This document shows, piece after piece, positions 37,349 through 47,200 of a stretch of 64,000 bases of DNA. A model generated the notes under the pieces. That model ran no database searches, was not told where the DNA came from, and saw nothing but the letters and a program-made list of their open reading frames with translations. The stretch spans positions 139,994-203,993 of the forward strand of contig JAKQOW010000036.1 in NCBI GenBank assembly GCA_029565065.1. The letters are read 5' to 3'. This DNA comes from Acidobacteriota bacterium. Its GTDB lineage: Bacteria; Acidobacteriota; JAAYUB01. Both the position numbers and the translations under genes were made by a program. Positions within the stretch are counted from its first letter, which is position 1. Every line of letters starts with the position of its first letter.

Positions 37349-39226
37349 ATGCCCGCTGACAATATCCTCCGCTTCCTCCAGAAGGAGCACCTCGCCTTCT
37401 TGGACGGCGCGATGGGCACGTACCTTTTTCAGCAGGGCACACCCATGGATACCTGCATCGAGTTGCTCAACTTGAGCCAGCCGGCTCAGGTGCTGGGCGT
37501 GCACCGCGCCTACGTCGCCGCCGGGGCCGAGGTGCTCATGACCAACACGTTCGGCGCCGGCGCCGTTCGGCTGCAGCGCTTCGGCCTGGCGGACCGTCTC
37601 GAGGAGATCAACGCCGCGGGAGTCCGCCTGGCCCGGGAAGCCGCCGGGCGCCAGGGGTATGTCGCCGGCTCCGTGGGGCCGCTGGGCGCGCTCATCGAGC
37701 CCCTGGGCAAACTGGGTGTCGACGAAGTGGAAGCGTTCTATCAGCGACAAGTCCGCTGCCTGGTCGAGGCGGGCGTCGATCTGCTGATCCTGGAAACCAT
37801 GAGCCAGCCGGCGGAGGCGGCGGCGGCGGTGCGGACGGTTCGGCTGCTCACCGACCTGCCCTTGCTGGTGTCGTTCGCCGTGGGTGACAATGGCCTGACC
37901 CGGTACCAGGCGCCGCTGGAGCGCTGTCTCGCCGAGCTGCCGCTGGACCAGGTGGACGGCGTGGGCCTGAACTGCATCGCCGGGCCGTACGCCATGCTCA
38001 GCCTGGTGGAGCGCGCCCGCACCCTGGTGGACCGTCCCTTCCTGGTGATGCCCAACGCAGGGCGGCCCCGGCAGCTCGACGGCCGGACCTTCTATGTCTC
38101 GACGCCCGACGACTTCCGACGCGCGGCGCCCCGCTTTCTCGACCTGGGGGTGACCCTCCTGGGCGGCTGCTGCGGCACCACGCCCGATCACATCCGGGCG
38201 ATGTGCGAGAGCGTGCGGGCCGAGCGTGCCCGACGCAAGTGGACGCAGGTGGTGCGGAGCCGCAGCGATGCCGGTCCCGCCGGGACCGCGGCCGAACCGC
38301 CCCTGGCGCCGCAGAAGGCGGAGGGCCGGGCGCCGTCGCGCTTGTCCCAGCGTCTGGCCGCCGGCCGGCGGATCAGCCTGGCTGAACTGGTGCCGGGGAA
38401 GGGCGCCGGCAGCGAAAAGGCGCAGGCGCGGGCCCATGCGCTGCAGGAGATGGGCGTCGACGCCATCAACATACCCGACGGCCCCCGGGCGACGGCCCGC
38501 ATGTCGCCGCTGGCCCTGTCGGTGTTGATCCAGCAGCAGGTGGGCGTCGAAGCGATCCTGCATTACGCCTGCCGCGACCGGAACATCCTGGGCATCCAGG
38601 CTGACCTGCTGGGCGCCTGGGCGCTGGGCATCCGCAACCTGCTGCTGATCACCGGCGACCCGCCGGTGGTGGGCGACCTGCCGCGCGCCACCGGCGTCTT
38701 CGACCTGGACGCGATCGGCCTGGTCAATCTGGTGCACAGCCTCAACGGGGGCCGGGACGTGGGCGGCAACGCCCTGGACGAGGCCACCGATTTTTTCATC
38801 GGCGTGGGGGCCAATCCGTTCGCCGACCCGCTGGACCGGGAGCTGGCGCGCCTGCGCTGGAAGGTCCTGGCCGGTGCCGATTTCATCATCACCCAGCCGG
38901 TGTTCGACGTGGAGCCATTCCTGACATTCGTGGAGCGCGCGGCCGAATTCGGGCTGCCGGTGCTGGCCGGCGTCTGGCCGCTGGTCTCGCTGCGCAACGC
39001 GGAGTTCATCAGCTCGGAAATCCCGGGGATACACGTGCCGCGGCGGATCCTGGAGGAACTGGGCCGGTATTCGGATCCAGCCGACCAGCAGAAGGCCGGC
39101 CTGGCCATGACCGCGGACATCGTGCGCCGGTTGATGGCCGTCGCGGAGGTGCGCGGCGTCCAGTTCTCCATCCCGCTCGGCCGGTACCAGGTCCTCGGCG
39201 ACCTGGTCGCGGAGGTCCGGCGATGA
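37349..39226 (+). CDS. Bifunctional homocysteine S-methyltransferase / methylenetetrahydrofolate reductase
   Basis: A 625-residue fusion like Bacillus YitJ. The N-terminal half (about 1-300) is a homocysteine methyltransferase barrel with zinc cysteines GLNC and GGCCGTTP. The C-terminal half (about 325-620) is a MetF-type FAD-dependent reductase (HYACRDRN, LITGDPP, FIITQPVFD). It reduces methylene-THF to methyl-THF and may methylate homocysteine. AAGGAG precedes the ATG. The stop overlaps the MetH start by four bases (ATGA), so the two enzymes are coupled and catalyse consecutive steps. Confidence 0.93.
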   Translation: MPADNILRFLQKEHLAFLDGAMGTYLFQQGTPMDTCIELLNLSQPAQVLGVHRAYVAAGAEVLMTNTFGAGAVRLQRFGLADRLEEINAAGVRLAREAAGRQGYVAGSVGPLGALIEPLGKLGVDEVEAFYQRQVRCLVEAGVDLLILETMSQPAEAAAAVRTVRLLTDLPLLVSFAVGDNGLTRYQAPLERCLAELPLDQVDGVGLNCIAGPYAMLSLVERARTLVDRPFLVMPNAGRPRQLDGRTFYVSTPDDFRRAAPRFLDLGVTLLGGCCGTTPDHIRAMCESVRAERARRKWTQVVRSRSDAGPAGTAAEPPLAPQKAEGRAPSRLSQRLAAGRRISLAELVPGKGAGSEKAQARAHALQEMGVDAINIPDGPRATARMSPLALSVLIQQQVGVEAILHYACRDRNILGIQADLLGAWALGIRNLLLITGDPPVVGDLPRATGVFDLDAIGLVNLVHSLNGGRDVGGNALDEATDFFIGVGANPFADPLDRELARLRWKVLAGADFIITQPVFDVEPFLTFVERAAEFGLPVLAGVWPLVSLRNAEFISSEIPGIHVPRRILEELGRYSDPADQQKAGLAMTADIVRRLMAVAEVRGVQFSIPLGRYQVLGDLVAEVRR

Positions 39227-42200
39227 GACGCCCGTGCACCGAGCTGCTCACCACCCTGCGGGCCGAGGGGCTCCTCTTCGACGGGGCCATGGGCACCCTG
39301 TTGGACGCCCGCCGCGGGCAGCTGCCCGCCTTCGACTGTCCGGAGCGGCTGGTGCTGGAGGCGCCTGAAGCGATCCGAAAGATCCACAGCGACTATCTGG
39401 CGGCGGGCGCCGACGTCGTCACCACATGCACCTTCGGCGGCACCGCCCACAAGCTCGGGCTGCACGGCCTGGAGCCGCAGGTCCGGGCCGTCAACCTGGC
39501 GGCGGCCAAGCTGGCGGGCGAGGCCGCGGCGGCCTTCCCGGGCGCGCTGGTGGCGGGATCCATGGGGCCGACGGGGCTGCTCTCCATCGAGCGGCGCACC
39601 GACTTCCAGGATTTCTACCGGAATTTCCACGTCCAGGCGGAGGCGCTGCTGGCGGGCGGCGTGGATCTCCTGCTGCTGGAGACCTGCAACGACATGATGG
39701 AGACACGGGCCGGGATCCTGGCCTGCCGGGACGCCATGGTCCAGACCGGGTGCGACGCCCTGCTCGTGGTCAGCTTTTCCACCGACGCGCTGGGAAACCT
39801 CCTCCTGGGGACGCAGCTGGCGGCCGCGGCCTTGGTGGCCGACCATCTCGGCGTGGACGTGATCGGCCTGAACTGCTCCATGGGACCGGACGAGATGTAC
39901 CGTCTGGCCGGCGAGCTGCGCCGGCTGGTGGCGGCGCCGCTGTTGGCGATGCCCAACCGGGGGCTGCCGCGCAACGTCGGCGGACGGCCGGTGTTCGATC
40001 TGCCGGCGGCGGATTTTGCCCGCAAAACCGCCGCATTCCGGGGGCTGGGATTCCGCTCGCTGGGCGGCTGCTGCGGCACGGACCCCGACTGCATCCGCGC
40101 CCTCCGCGCGGAGATGGCCGCCACGCCGCTGGTGCCGGAAGCGCCGCGGGAGCGGGTGCCGGCGCTCACCGGCCTGTTCGAGGCGATGGTGCTGGCCACC
40201 ACGCCGCGCCCCATCCTGGTGGGCGAGCGGCTCAACTACCACGGCAGCCGGAAGTTCCGGAACGCCGTGGACGCCAACGACATGGAAACGGTCGTGCAAC
40301 TGGCCCGCATGCAGGTGGAGCGCGGTGCGCGGGTGCTGGACCTGAACCTGGCCACTCGCGACGTCCAGCGGCAGATGGAGCTGGTCCGGCAGGTCATCCC
40401 GCAGGTGAGCCTCAACGCCCCGCGGCCGCTGATGGTGGACAGCACCGACCTCGACGCCATGCGCGAGGCGTGCCGGCGGCTGCAGGGGCGGGGCGTACTC
40501 AATTCGTGCAATCTCGAAGACATCGACAAGTGCCGCGAGATCCTGGCCCTGGCCCGCCGTCACGGCATGATGGTGGTCTGCCTGCCCCTGGCGGGCGAGG
40601 GCTTGCCCCGCCAGCCGGAGGAACGACTGCGGAACGCCCGGCGGTTGTGCGAACTGGCGGCGGCGGCGGGGCTGGACCGCCAGGAACTGATCCTCGATCC
40701 GCTGATCCTGACGCTGGGGACCGGACAGCCCGAGGACCGCGACAACGGGCGACAGGCCCTGGAGACCCTGCGGCTGTTCAAGGCGGAGCTGCCCGGCTGC
40801 TTCACCGTGATGGGCGTCAGCAACGTGTCGTACGGCTTGCCGGCGGCGTTTCGGCCGGTGCTGAACAACGTCCTGCTGCACCATGCGGGCGCGCTCGGAC
40901 TGGACTTCGCCATCTTCAATCCCATGGAGCTGCTGCACCGCACCGAGATCCCCGCCGACCGGTGGGACCTGGCCGAGGACCTGCTGTTGAACCGGCGGCC
41001 GGACGCCCTGCACCGGGTCCTGGAGATCGGCCACGAGCCGCTGCTCACCGAGAGTGTGCCGGAAGCCGGCGGGGACGCGCTGACCCTGCCGGAACAGCTG
41101 CGCCGTCAGATCGTCCGGCGGGACCGGCACGACTTCTTGCCGCGGCTGGAAGAAGCCGCGCGCCAGACGGCGCCCCAGAGGCTCATCGAAACAGTCTTCC
41201 TGCCGGCCATGGCGGAAGTGGGCCGGTTGATGGAATCGCGGGGCCTGCCGCTGCCGTACGTACTGGAGTCGGCGGCCATCACGCAGGAAGGGCTGCAACA
41301 CCTGAAGCGGCATTTCCCCTTCCAGAACGCGGCGGGACGTGGGCGGGTCGTTCTGGCCACGGTGAAGGGCGACGTGCACGATATCGGCAAGAACCTCGTG
41401 CGCATGCTCATGGCGCATAACGGATTCGACGTGACCGACCTGGGCGCCGACGTGGCCGCTGAGCGCATCCTTGCCGCCGTCCGGGAGGGGGCGGCCGACA
41501 TGGTGGGGTTGTCCGCCCTGCTGGTCTCCACGTCGCGGGAGATGCGGCGGGTGGTGGAGCTGCTGCACCGGGACGGCCTGGAGGTGCCGGTGCTCGTGGG
41601 GGGCGCCGCCGTGAGCGATGCGTACGCCCGGGAGCTGGGCCGGCTGGACGGGGAAGCGTATCCTGGCGGTGTGTTCTACGGCCGGGACGCGTTTCACGGA
41701 CTGCGTCTGGCCGAGGAGCTGGCCGATCCGGCGCGGCGCCGCGATCGCCAGCGACGGTTCACGGAAGAGTGCCGGTCAGCCGCAGCCGTTGAAGCGCCCG
41801 CCGCGACGGCGCCCGTCGAGGCCGCGCCGGTTCCGGCCACGCCGCGTCTCGATCCCGCCGTGCGCGTGTTCTGCGTGGACGTCGCGCGGATGATCCGCGA
41901 CTTCAACTTTGAAAAGCAATGCGGCCGCAAGCTCATGGCCGGAGCCCGAATGGAGAAGGGATTCTACGAGAGCCTCCTGCGGACGGGTGAAAAGCTGCTG
42001 CGGGAACTCGGCCACTCCGCGCTGGTTGCGCCCATGGCCGCTCTCGGCCTTTTCGAGCTGGCGCAGGCCGGCGACGGCGAGTTGGCGATCGTCCACAGTG
42101 GCCGCCGGTTGCCGCTGAGCCTGGCGCCGGCCTGCTGGGCCCGCCTGATCCGGTGCGGTGGCAAACCGATGCTGCCGCTGCTCGTGGTGACACTCGGCGG

Positions 42201-42552
42201 GACGGTCAGCGAAACCGTGCGCCAGCACTTCGACGGCGGCGATTATCTGCAGGGCTACATCCTGTCCACGATCGCCGCCGAGCTGGCCGACGAGCTGGCG
42301 GAAGTGGCCACGGTCGCCGTGCTGGCCGAACTCGGCCTGCCGCGGGCGGGCGTGGTGCGGTACAGCCCCGGCTATCCGATCTGGCCGGCTCTGCAGGACC
42401 AGCGCACCCTGTTCGACCTGCTGGGTGCGGAGACCCACCTCGGGGTGACTCTCAGCGAGGCGTTCCAGATGATCCCCGAATATTCGGTGTCGGCCGGGTT
42501 GTTCCGCCGCGACCGGGAGTCGGACGGGATGTCCACCGGCAAGACCGGGTAA
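39223..42552 (+). CDS. metH: Cobalamin-dependent methionine synthase
   Basis: A 1109-residue MetH with four modules. These are the homocysteine barrel (about 1-300; GLNC, GGCCGT), a pterin-binding methyl-THF domain (about 325-600), and the B12 cap and cobalamin domain (GDVHDIGKNLV with the lower-ligand His, SALLVSTS, GGAAVS; about 640-840). The reactivation domain (about 875-1105) keeps RYSPGYPIWP and LSEAFQMIP but is shorter than in E. coli (1227 residues in all). It transfers methyl from methyl-THF to homocysteine. It is coupled to the preceding MTHFR fusion. Confidence 0.93.
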   Translation: MRRPCTELLTTLRAEGLLFDGAMGTLLDARRGQLPAFDCPERLVLEAPEAIRKIHSDYLAAGADVVTTCTFGGTAHKLGLHGLEPQVRAVNLAAAKLAGEAAAAFPGALVAGSMGPTGLLSIERRTDFQDFYRNFHVQAEALLAGGVDLLLLETCNDMMETRAGILACRDAMVQTGCDALLVVSFSTDALGNLLLGTQLAAAALVADHLGVDVIGLNCSMGPDEMYRLAGELRRLVAAPLLAMPNRGLPRNVGGRPVFDLPAADFARKTAAFRGLGFRSLGGCCGTDPDCIRALRAEMAATPLVPEAPRERVPALTGLFEAMVLATTPRPILVGERLNYHGSRKFRNAVDANDMETVVQLARMQVERGARVLDLNLATRDVQRQMELVRQVIPQVSLNAPRPLMVDSTDLDAMREACRRLQGRGVLNSCNLEDIDKCREILALARRHGMMVVCLPLAGEGLPRQPEERLRNARRLCELAAAAGLDRQELILDPLILTLGTGQPEDRDNGRQALETLRLFKAELPGCFTVMGVSNVSYGLPAAFRPVLNNVLLHHAGALGLDFAIFNPMELLHRTEIPADRWDLAEDLLLNRRPDALHRVLEIGHEPLLTESVPEAGGDALTLPEQLRRQIVRRDRHDFLPRLEEAARQTAPQRLIETVFLPAMAEVGRLMESRGLPLPYVLESAAITQEGLQHLKRHFPFQNAAGRGRVVLATVKGDVHDIGKNLVRMLMAHNGFDVTDLGADVAAERILAAVREGAADMVGLSALLVSTSREMRRVVELLHRDGLEVPVLVGGAAVSDAYARELGRLDGEAYPGGVFYGRDAFHGLRLAEELADPARRRDRQRRFTEECRSAAAVEAPAATAPVEAAPVPATPRLDPAVRVFCVDVARMIRDFNFEKQCGRKLMAGARMEKGFYESLLRTGEKLLRELGHSALVAPMAALGLFELAQAGDGELAIVHSGRRLPLSLAPACWARLIRCGGKPMLPLLVVTLGGTVSETVRQHFDGGDYLQGYILSTIAAELADELAEVATVAVLAELGLPRAGVVRYSPGYPIWPALQDQRTLFDLLGAETHLGVTLSEAFQMIPEYSVSAGLFRRDRESDGMSTGKTG

Positions 42553-42574
42553 TGATCCGCGTATTGGAGGCATT

Positions 42575-43228
42575 ATGTGCCTGCGTCACCTGATCGGCTG
42601 GGCGCTTGCCGCCGCTTTGACGATCGCCGTGCCGGCCGAAGATAAGCAGCCATTTCCAGCGCCGGCTCCGCAGGCATGCCCCGCGTGGCTGGAGTCGCAG
42701 GGAGTGACGATCGGCGCCATCCCCTATGCGGGCGAAAACCGGATCCGCGAGCTGTTCGATTCCAAAGAGCTTTTTCAGCTCGGCATCGTCCCGGTGCTGG
42801 TGGCGGCCCACAACGGCGCCGACCACCCGGTGGTCATCGCGGCGTCCGGCTTCGCGGTGTTGGACCGGCAGGGCCAGATGATCCGGGCGCTGCCGTGGGA
42901 GAGCGTCGCCATGGCCCTGCTTCAGCCGGACGGACAGGTGGGATCGGCACCCAGCACCGGCATTCCCCCCGTGGACATCATCCGGATGGCCGGCAAGGGC
43001 AAGAAGGCGAAACTGATTCAGGCCATGAAGAACAAGGCGTTCGGCGCGCCGACCATCGCACCCGGCGAGACGGTCCACGGGCTGGTATTCTTCAAGCTGG
43101 GAACCGGTCTGGGCATCTTCGACGGGGCCAACCTGTACATCGCCGAGATCTACAACGCCGATACCCGCGAGGAGATGATCTATTTTGAGTTTCCGTTGAA
43201 ACTGCCGCCGGAGCCGCCCCAAAAGTGA
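42575..43228 (+). CDS. Exported protein of unknown function
   Basis: A 217-residue protein with a signal peptide (about 1-21) and no lipobox. The mature part is a beta-rich domain (about 45-205) with LFQLGIVPVLVAAHN, APGETVHGLVFF and an acidic/aromatic C-terminal strand, reminiscent of small immunoglobulin-like periplasmic domains. A lysine-rich loop (KGKKAKLIQAMKNKAFG) interrupts it. GGAGG at 42566-42570 sets the start. It follows metH by 22 bp and precedes the RimK-like gene by 16 bp. I do not recognise the family. Confidence 0.7.
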   Translation: MCLRHLIGWALAAALTIAVPAEDKQPFPAPAPQACPAWLESQGVTIGAIPYAGENRIRELFDSKELFQLGIVPVLVAAHNGADHPVVIAASGFAVLDRQGQMIRALPWESVAMALLQPDGQVGSAPSTGIPPVDIIRMAGKGKKAKLIQAMKNKAFGAPTIAPGETVHGLVFFKLGTGLGIFDGANLYIAEIYNADTREEMIYFEFPLKLPPEPPQK

Positions 43229-43244
43229 CCGTAGAGGAGGCATC

Positions 43245-44162
43245 ATGCGACTGGCCATTCTGAGCACGACCTTGAGCGAGGAGGCATTCCTCCCGTGCAT
43301 GGTGGCATTCAGCCGACGGGCCGATGCGCGGGGACACGCGTGCACCCTGGTGCGGCACGGGGAACTGGGACTCGGAGTGGGCGGCCGCCTCGGCCGGTTG
43401 CTCTGGGGACCGGGCGCACGGGAGCTGTTGGAGGCCGAGTTGGTCATCCCGCGTCTCAACCTGCGCACCCTGACCCGGGGCGATTGCTATATCCTGGAGC
43501 TGCTCGAAGCGGAGGGGGTGGATTTTCTGAATCCCACCGCCGCCATCCAGGCGGCCCGAAGCAAGATCACCGCGCTGCAGCTTCTGGAAACCGCCGGCTT
43601 GCCGGTCCCGGCCACCCTGGTGGCGCGCACGTGGGACGGCCTGGCCGAGGCTTTCCGGCTGCTCGGCGGCGGGCCGTGTATCGTCAAGCCCAACATGGGT
43701 TCCCAGGGGCGCGACGTGGCGCTGGTGCGGGGGGCGGATGAGCTGGAGGCGGTGTTCCGGTCGCGCTGGGCGACGGACCGGCACGAAATCCTTCTGGTTC
43801 AGGAATACATCACCCCCGCGGCGGGCCCGGCCTGGGATACGCGGGTGGTGGTCCTGCTTGGGCAGGTGGTCGGCGCCATGCGGCGCGATGCCGTGGGGGG
43901 GGATTTCCGGACCAATTACTCTCTGGGCGCGACTGTTACAGCGGTGGAGCCCTCCGCCGGTGTCGTGGAACTGGCCCGGGGCGCCGCCGCTGCCCTGGAG
44001 CTGGATCTGGCCGGTGTGGATATCATCATTGGGCCCGACGGCCCGCGGGTGCTGGAAGTCAACGCCAATCCCGGTTGGGAAGGGATCTCCGCGGCCATGG
44101 CTGCCGCCGGCGGGGACTTTCACACGCGATTTCTAGAAATCCTCGAGATGCTCCGGCCGTGA
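43245..44162 (+). CDS. RimK-family ATP-grasp ligase (glutamate ligase-like)
   Basis: A 305-residue ATP-grasp enzyme. Residues about 1-95 form the N-terminal domain. The ATP-grasp core has PTLVART, CIVKPNMGSQGRDVAL (nucleotide-binding Lys and glycine-rich loop), QEYI, DTRVVVL, GAMRR and the metal-binding LEVNANPGW. Relatives add glutamate or amino acids to proteins or cofactors such as tetrahydromethanopterin and F420; the substrate here is unknown. It ends a plus-strand run that began with the POT gene. GAGGAGG precedes the start. Confidence 0.88.
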   Translation: MRLAILSTTLSEEAFLPCMVAFSRRADARGHACTLVRHGELGLGVGGRLGRLLWGPGARELLEAELVIPRLNLRTLTRGDCYILELLEAEGVDFLNPTAAIQAARSKITALQLLETAGLPVPATLVARTWDGLAEAFRLLGGGPCIVKPNMGSQGRDVALVRGADELEAVFRSRWATDRHEILLVQEYITPAAGPAWDTRVVVLLGQVVGAMRRDAVGGDFRTNYSLGATVTAVEPSAGVVELARGAAAALELDLAGVDIIIGPDGPRVLEVNANPGWEGISAAMAAAGGDFHTRFLEILEMLRP

Positions 44163-44228
44163 TCCGTCGCACGGCGGATCAACCCATCGAGCGCCGCCAT
44201 CGGCTGCGAAAGCGGCCGGCGCCGGCTG

Positions 44229-47200
44229 TCAGGGGATCGCGTCCGGCTCCACGACCAGGTGATACCCGCCCGAAGTGAACCAGCCCAGGTCGAACAGACT
44301 GACGCCCACCGCGTAGGTTCCGGCCTGGAGCTCGATCTCCACGTATTCCACCCCGGGTACGCCGTAAGCGGAATCGCCCACGATCACCCACTCCGAATCG
44401 AACACGTAGAGATCCACGTCGCAGTACCGGTGGTCCGGGTACAACGCGAACAGATACCAGCCGTCGCGGGGGGCGGTGAACACGAACAGGTCTTCGATCT
44501 CGTCGACAAATCCATCGCCGAGGTCGACGAGGAAGTAGCCGGCATCGGCGGGGCTCAGCTGGCCGCGGACCTCGATGGGATAACCGTCGATCGGCTCGGC
44601 ATAATCGGGCCAGCCGTTGTCGGCGTCGTCGGCCTCTTCCTGGACCGGGAAGTATTTCTGGGCGGGGACGGCGGCGAAGAACTCCTCGTTGACCGTATTG
44701 AAGATCTCGTACGCGAACATGCCGCGGTCCGCGGTGCCGGCCAGATAGCCGCTGGTGCGCGGCCACGGCCCCTGGGGCATCCACTCGCTGAGCAATCCGA
44801 GCCCGCGTTCACCGGCATCCAGGGTCGTTTCGATGCCGTAGTCCAGACTGCCCGCCGGGCTGTAAACGTCCACCGTGACGTCATTCGCGCCGTCCAGGCT
44901 GAGGATCGCCAGCCCGGTCAGATAATTGACGCCGCCGGCCATGCCCTGGGCCAGGTGGGAATGGATGGTGTAATGGGTGGGCTGGCCGAGGAGGGGGAGG
45001 CTGGCTTGAGAAAACTGGAAGTCAGGATCACCGAACGTCATGGTCCCGAGCAGGGGGCGGTCGGCGGTCACACGGACCCAGCCGTCGGCGCTGGCGGCCT
45101 TGCTGAAACCGAAGACGTCGGGCGTGATGTCCAGCCGCGCGTTGAACCACCCGCCCAACTGGACCTGGACGGCGTCGCCCACCGGTTGTCCGGCGGAGTC
45201 GAACAGCGCCACGGTGGCCGTGGCGGCACCGTCGTTCGGGTTGACCAGGTCCAGCCGGGAGGCATAGTCGTTCTGCGACCAGACGAAGAACGGGGAAACC
45301 TGCTCGCCCCGCGATTCCCACAGGAAGCGCGCCGGCTGTCCCGCCAGCGACCCGGCGGTGTTGAAATTCATGGCGAATCCAGTGACAGGCTCCGTGGCGT
45401 CCACGAGGACGTAGGCGCTGCCGGATCCCGTCAGGTTGCACACCGCCGCGCCGTTGGGGCCGATGAGCGCATCCGCCGTCTCCTCGGTGCCGTCCTCATA
45501 ATAGACGTACAGGGCGATGCCGGCATCCGCAGGATTCGGATTGACGATGGTCACCTCGGTGAACTCGTTCGTCTCACCGGTAAACCTGGGGAACAGGAGC
45601 GTGGTCCCGGTCTCTGGCGAGGCCACGGCGCCGTCCATGGAATCGAGGATGCCCCCGAAGAAGCTCTGGGCGAGGAAGAACCCCTGGATTCCGTACGGAT
45701 CGGGATTGTCCGTCTCCACCAGCACCCAGCCGTCGGCGGTGCCGCCGTCGAAGGCGAACATCGGGCCGATCAGGGAAACAAACTGGGTGTAGGGCTCCAG
45801 CGTGACGTAGCGGGGATTCTCGGAAGGCGGCACCACCGGCAGCGGCCGGCCGTCCATGCCGACGGCCGTGATCCGCAGGCGGCAGGCGTCGGGCGAATTG
45901 CTCACCACTGCCATCCCCAGCGTGAAATACTCGTTGTGGGCGAGCCACGGGTAGATGAGCCGGTTTCGGACCGGAAACGGATCCGCGGCGGGTCGGGCGA
46001 AGGTGAGGGCGGTATCACCCAGGGCGTCGGCCGAGACCAGTTGATACATGGCCAGCGAGCGACCGCTGGGCACCGTGCCGCCGGCGGAGGCGGTGAAATC
46101 GGTTGCCGCTTCCTGCCCGCCGGTGGCGAACACGCCGGCCGTGTAACCCACCAGGGCGGTCGTCTCGGGCGTTGCCCCGTACTCGATGCGGAAGTCGCCG
46201 GAGGTGTACAGCCGGGTGGTGAACGTGGCGGATCCGCCGGTGGCCTTGACGCGGACCTGATCGAAGCTGAAGTCCAGCTGTCCGGCTGCCGCGGAGAGGG
46301 ACACGCGGCGGTCCGCGTTTCCTTGCGGATCCAGATCCAGATTCAGCGGCGCGATCCGGGCCGCCGGCCGTGACAGGAAGGTGTGCAGATCGGGACCGGC
46401 CGGTGTCCAGGCGGGATCAGGATCCTCGAACCGGTGGAATCCGATGATCCCGTTGGAATATAGGAATATCCGCCGGCAGGACACACCGGCGAAGTCGAAG
46501 GTGAAGCCGTCCGGGAGACCGAATTCGACGGCGTCATCGTCGGCGAGGGGCAGTTCGTTGATGCTGAACAGAAATCCGGTCACAACCTCGCCGGCGGACA
46601 CATGGGTGGACATGCCGGAAGGAATCTCGCTGAAGCCGTCGATGGCGCATGCGCCGATGCCGTCGTCCTCGATGGTGGCCGCGGTGATGTCGTCCCGGCC
46701 GTCGATCCCCTCGACCACCAGCCGGTAGTCGCCGGGCGGCAGGCCGGCGATGCGAAACTCGCCGCTGCCGTCGCCGGCATATCCGGACAGCCCGGCGACC
46801 TGGATGTTCGGGTTCGAGTTCATGATGGCACGCACATGGGCGGCGGTCACCGGGACCATGTGCCGGTAGTGCACCAGGCCCTTGAGCGCGCCCGTCTCCA
46901 GCACGAAGGGCAGGTGGTAGGGCGGCGCATAGGTCGTTTCGGGATAGAGGGCCGAGATGCCGGCCGTGTCGTCGAATTCCAGGGAGCGGCCGAACCGGTC
47001 GTCCTCGGGATTGGTATACGGGTACATGGTGGGAATATAGAGAGGCTGAATCGGATCGGCGCCCGGCTCGCCGTTGACCGTGTTGATGGCGCCCACAAAC
47101 GTGTGTCCCAGGCCCCAGATATGGCCCAGCTCATGCGTGGCGGTGGCTTCCAGATCCAGATCGGGCGAGGAGGAAAAGGTGCCGTTGAGGATCAGCAGCG

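Noticed and set aside
38563..41697. A 1044-codon minus-strand open frame opposite the methionine genes
   Set aside because: It is antisense to clearly conserved metH and MTHFR domains; its translation is low-complexity (Gln/His/Arg/Pro-rich) and has no domain. It is a by-product of high GC at third positions.
44160..44181. Hairpin TGATCCG/CGGATCA at the end of the RimK-like gene as a terminator
   Set aside because: The 7-bp stem is real but no T run follows on either strand, so I do not call a rho-independent terminator.
44259..46373. A 704-codon plus-strand open frame opposite the matrixin-like gene
   Set aside because: Glycine/arginine/histidine-rich translation without motifs; the minus-strand protein has a signal peptide and a zinc site.
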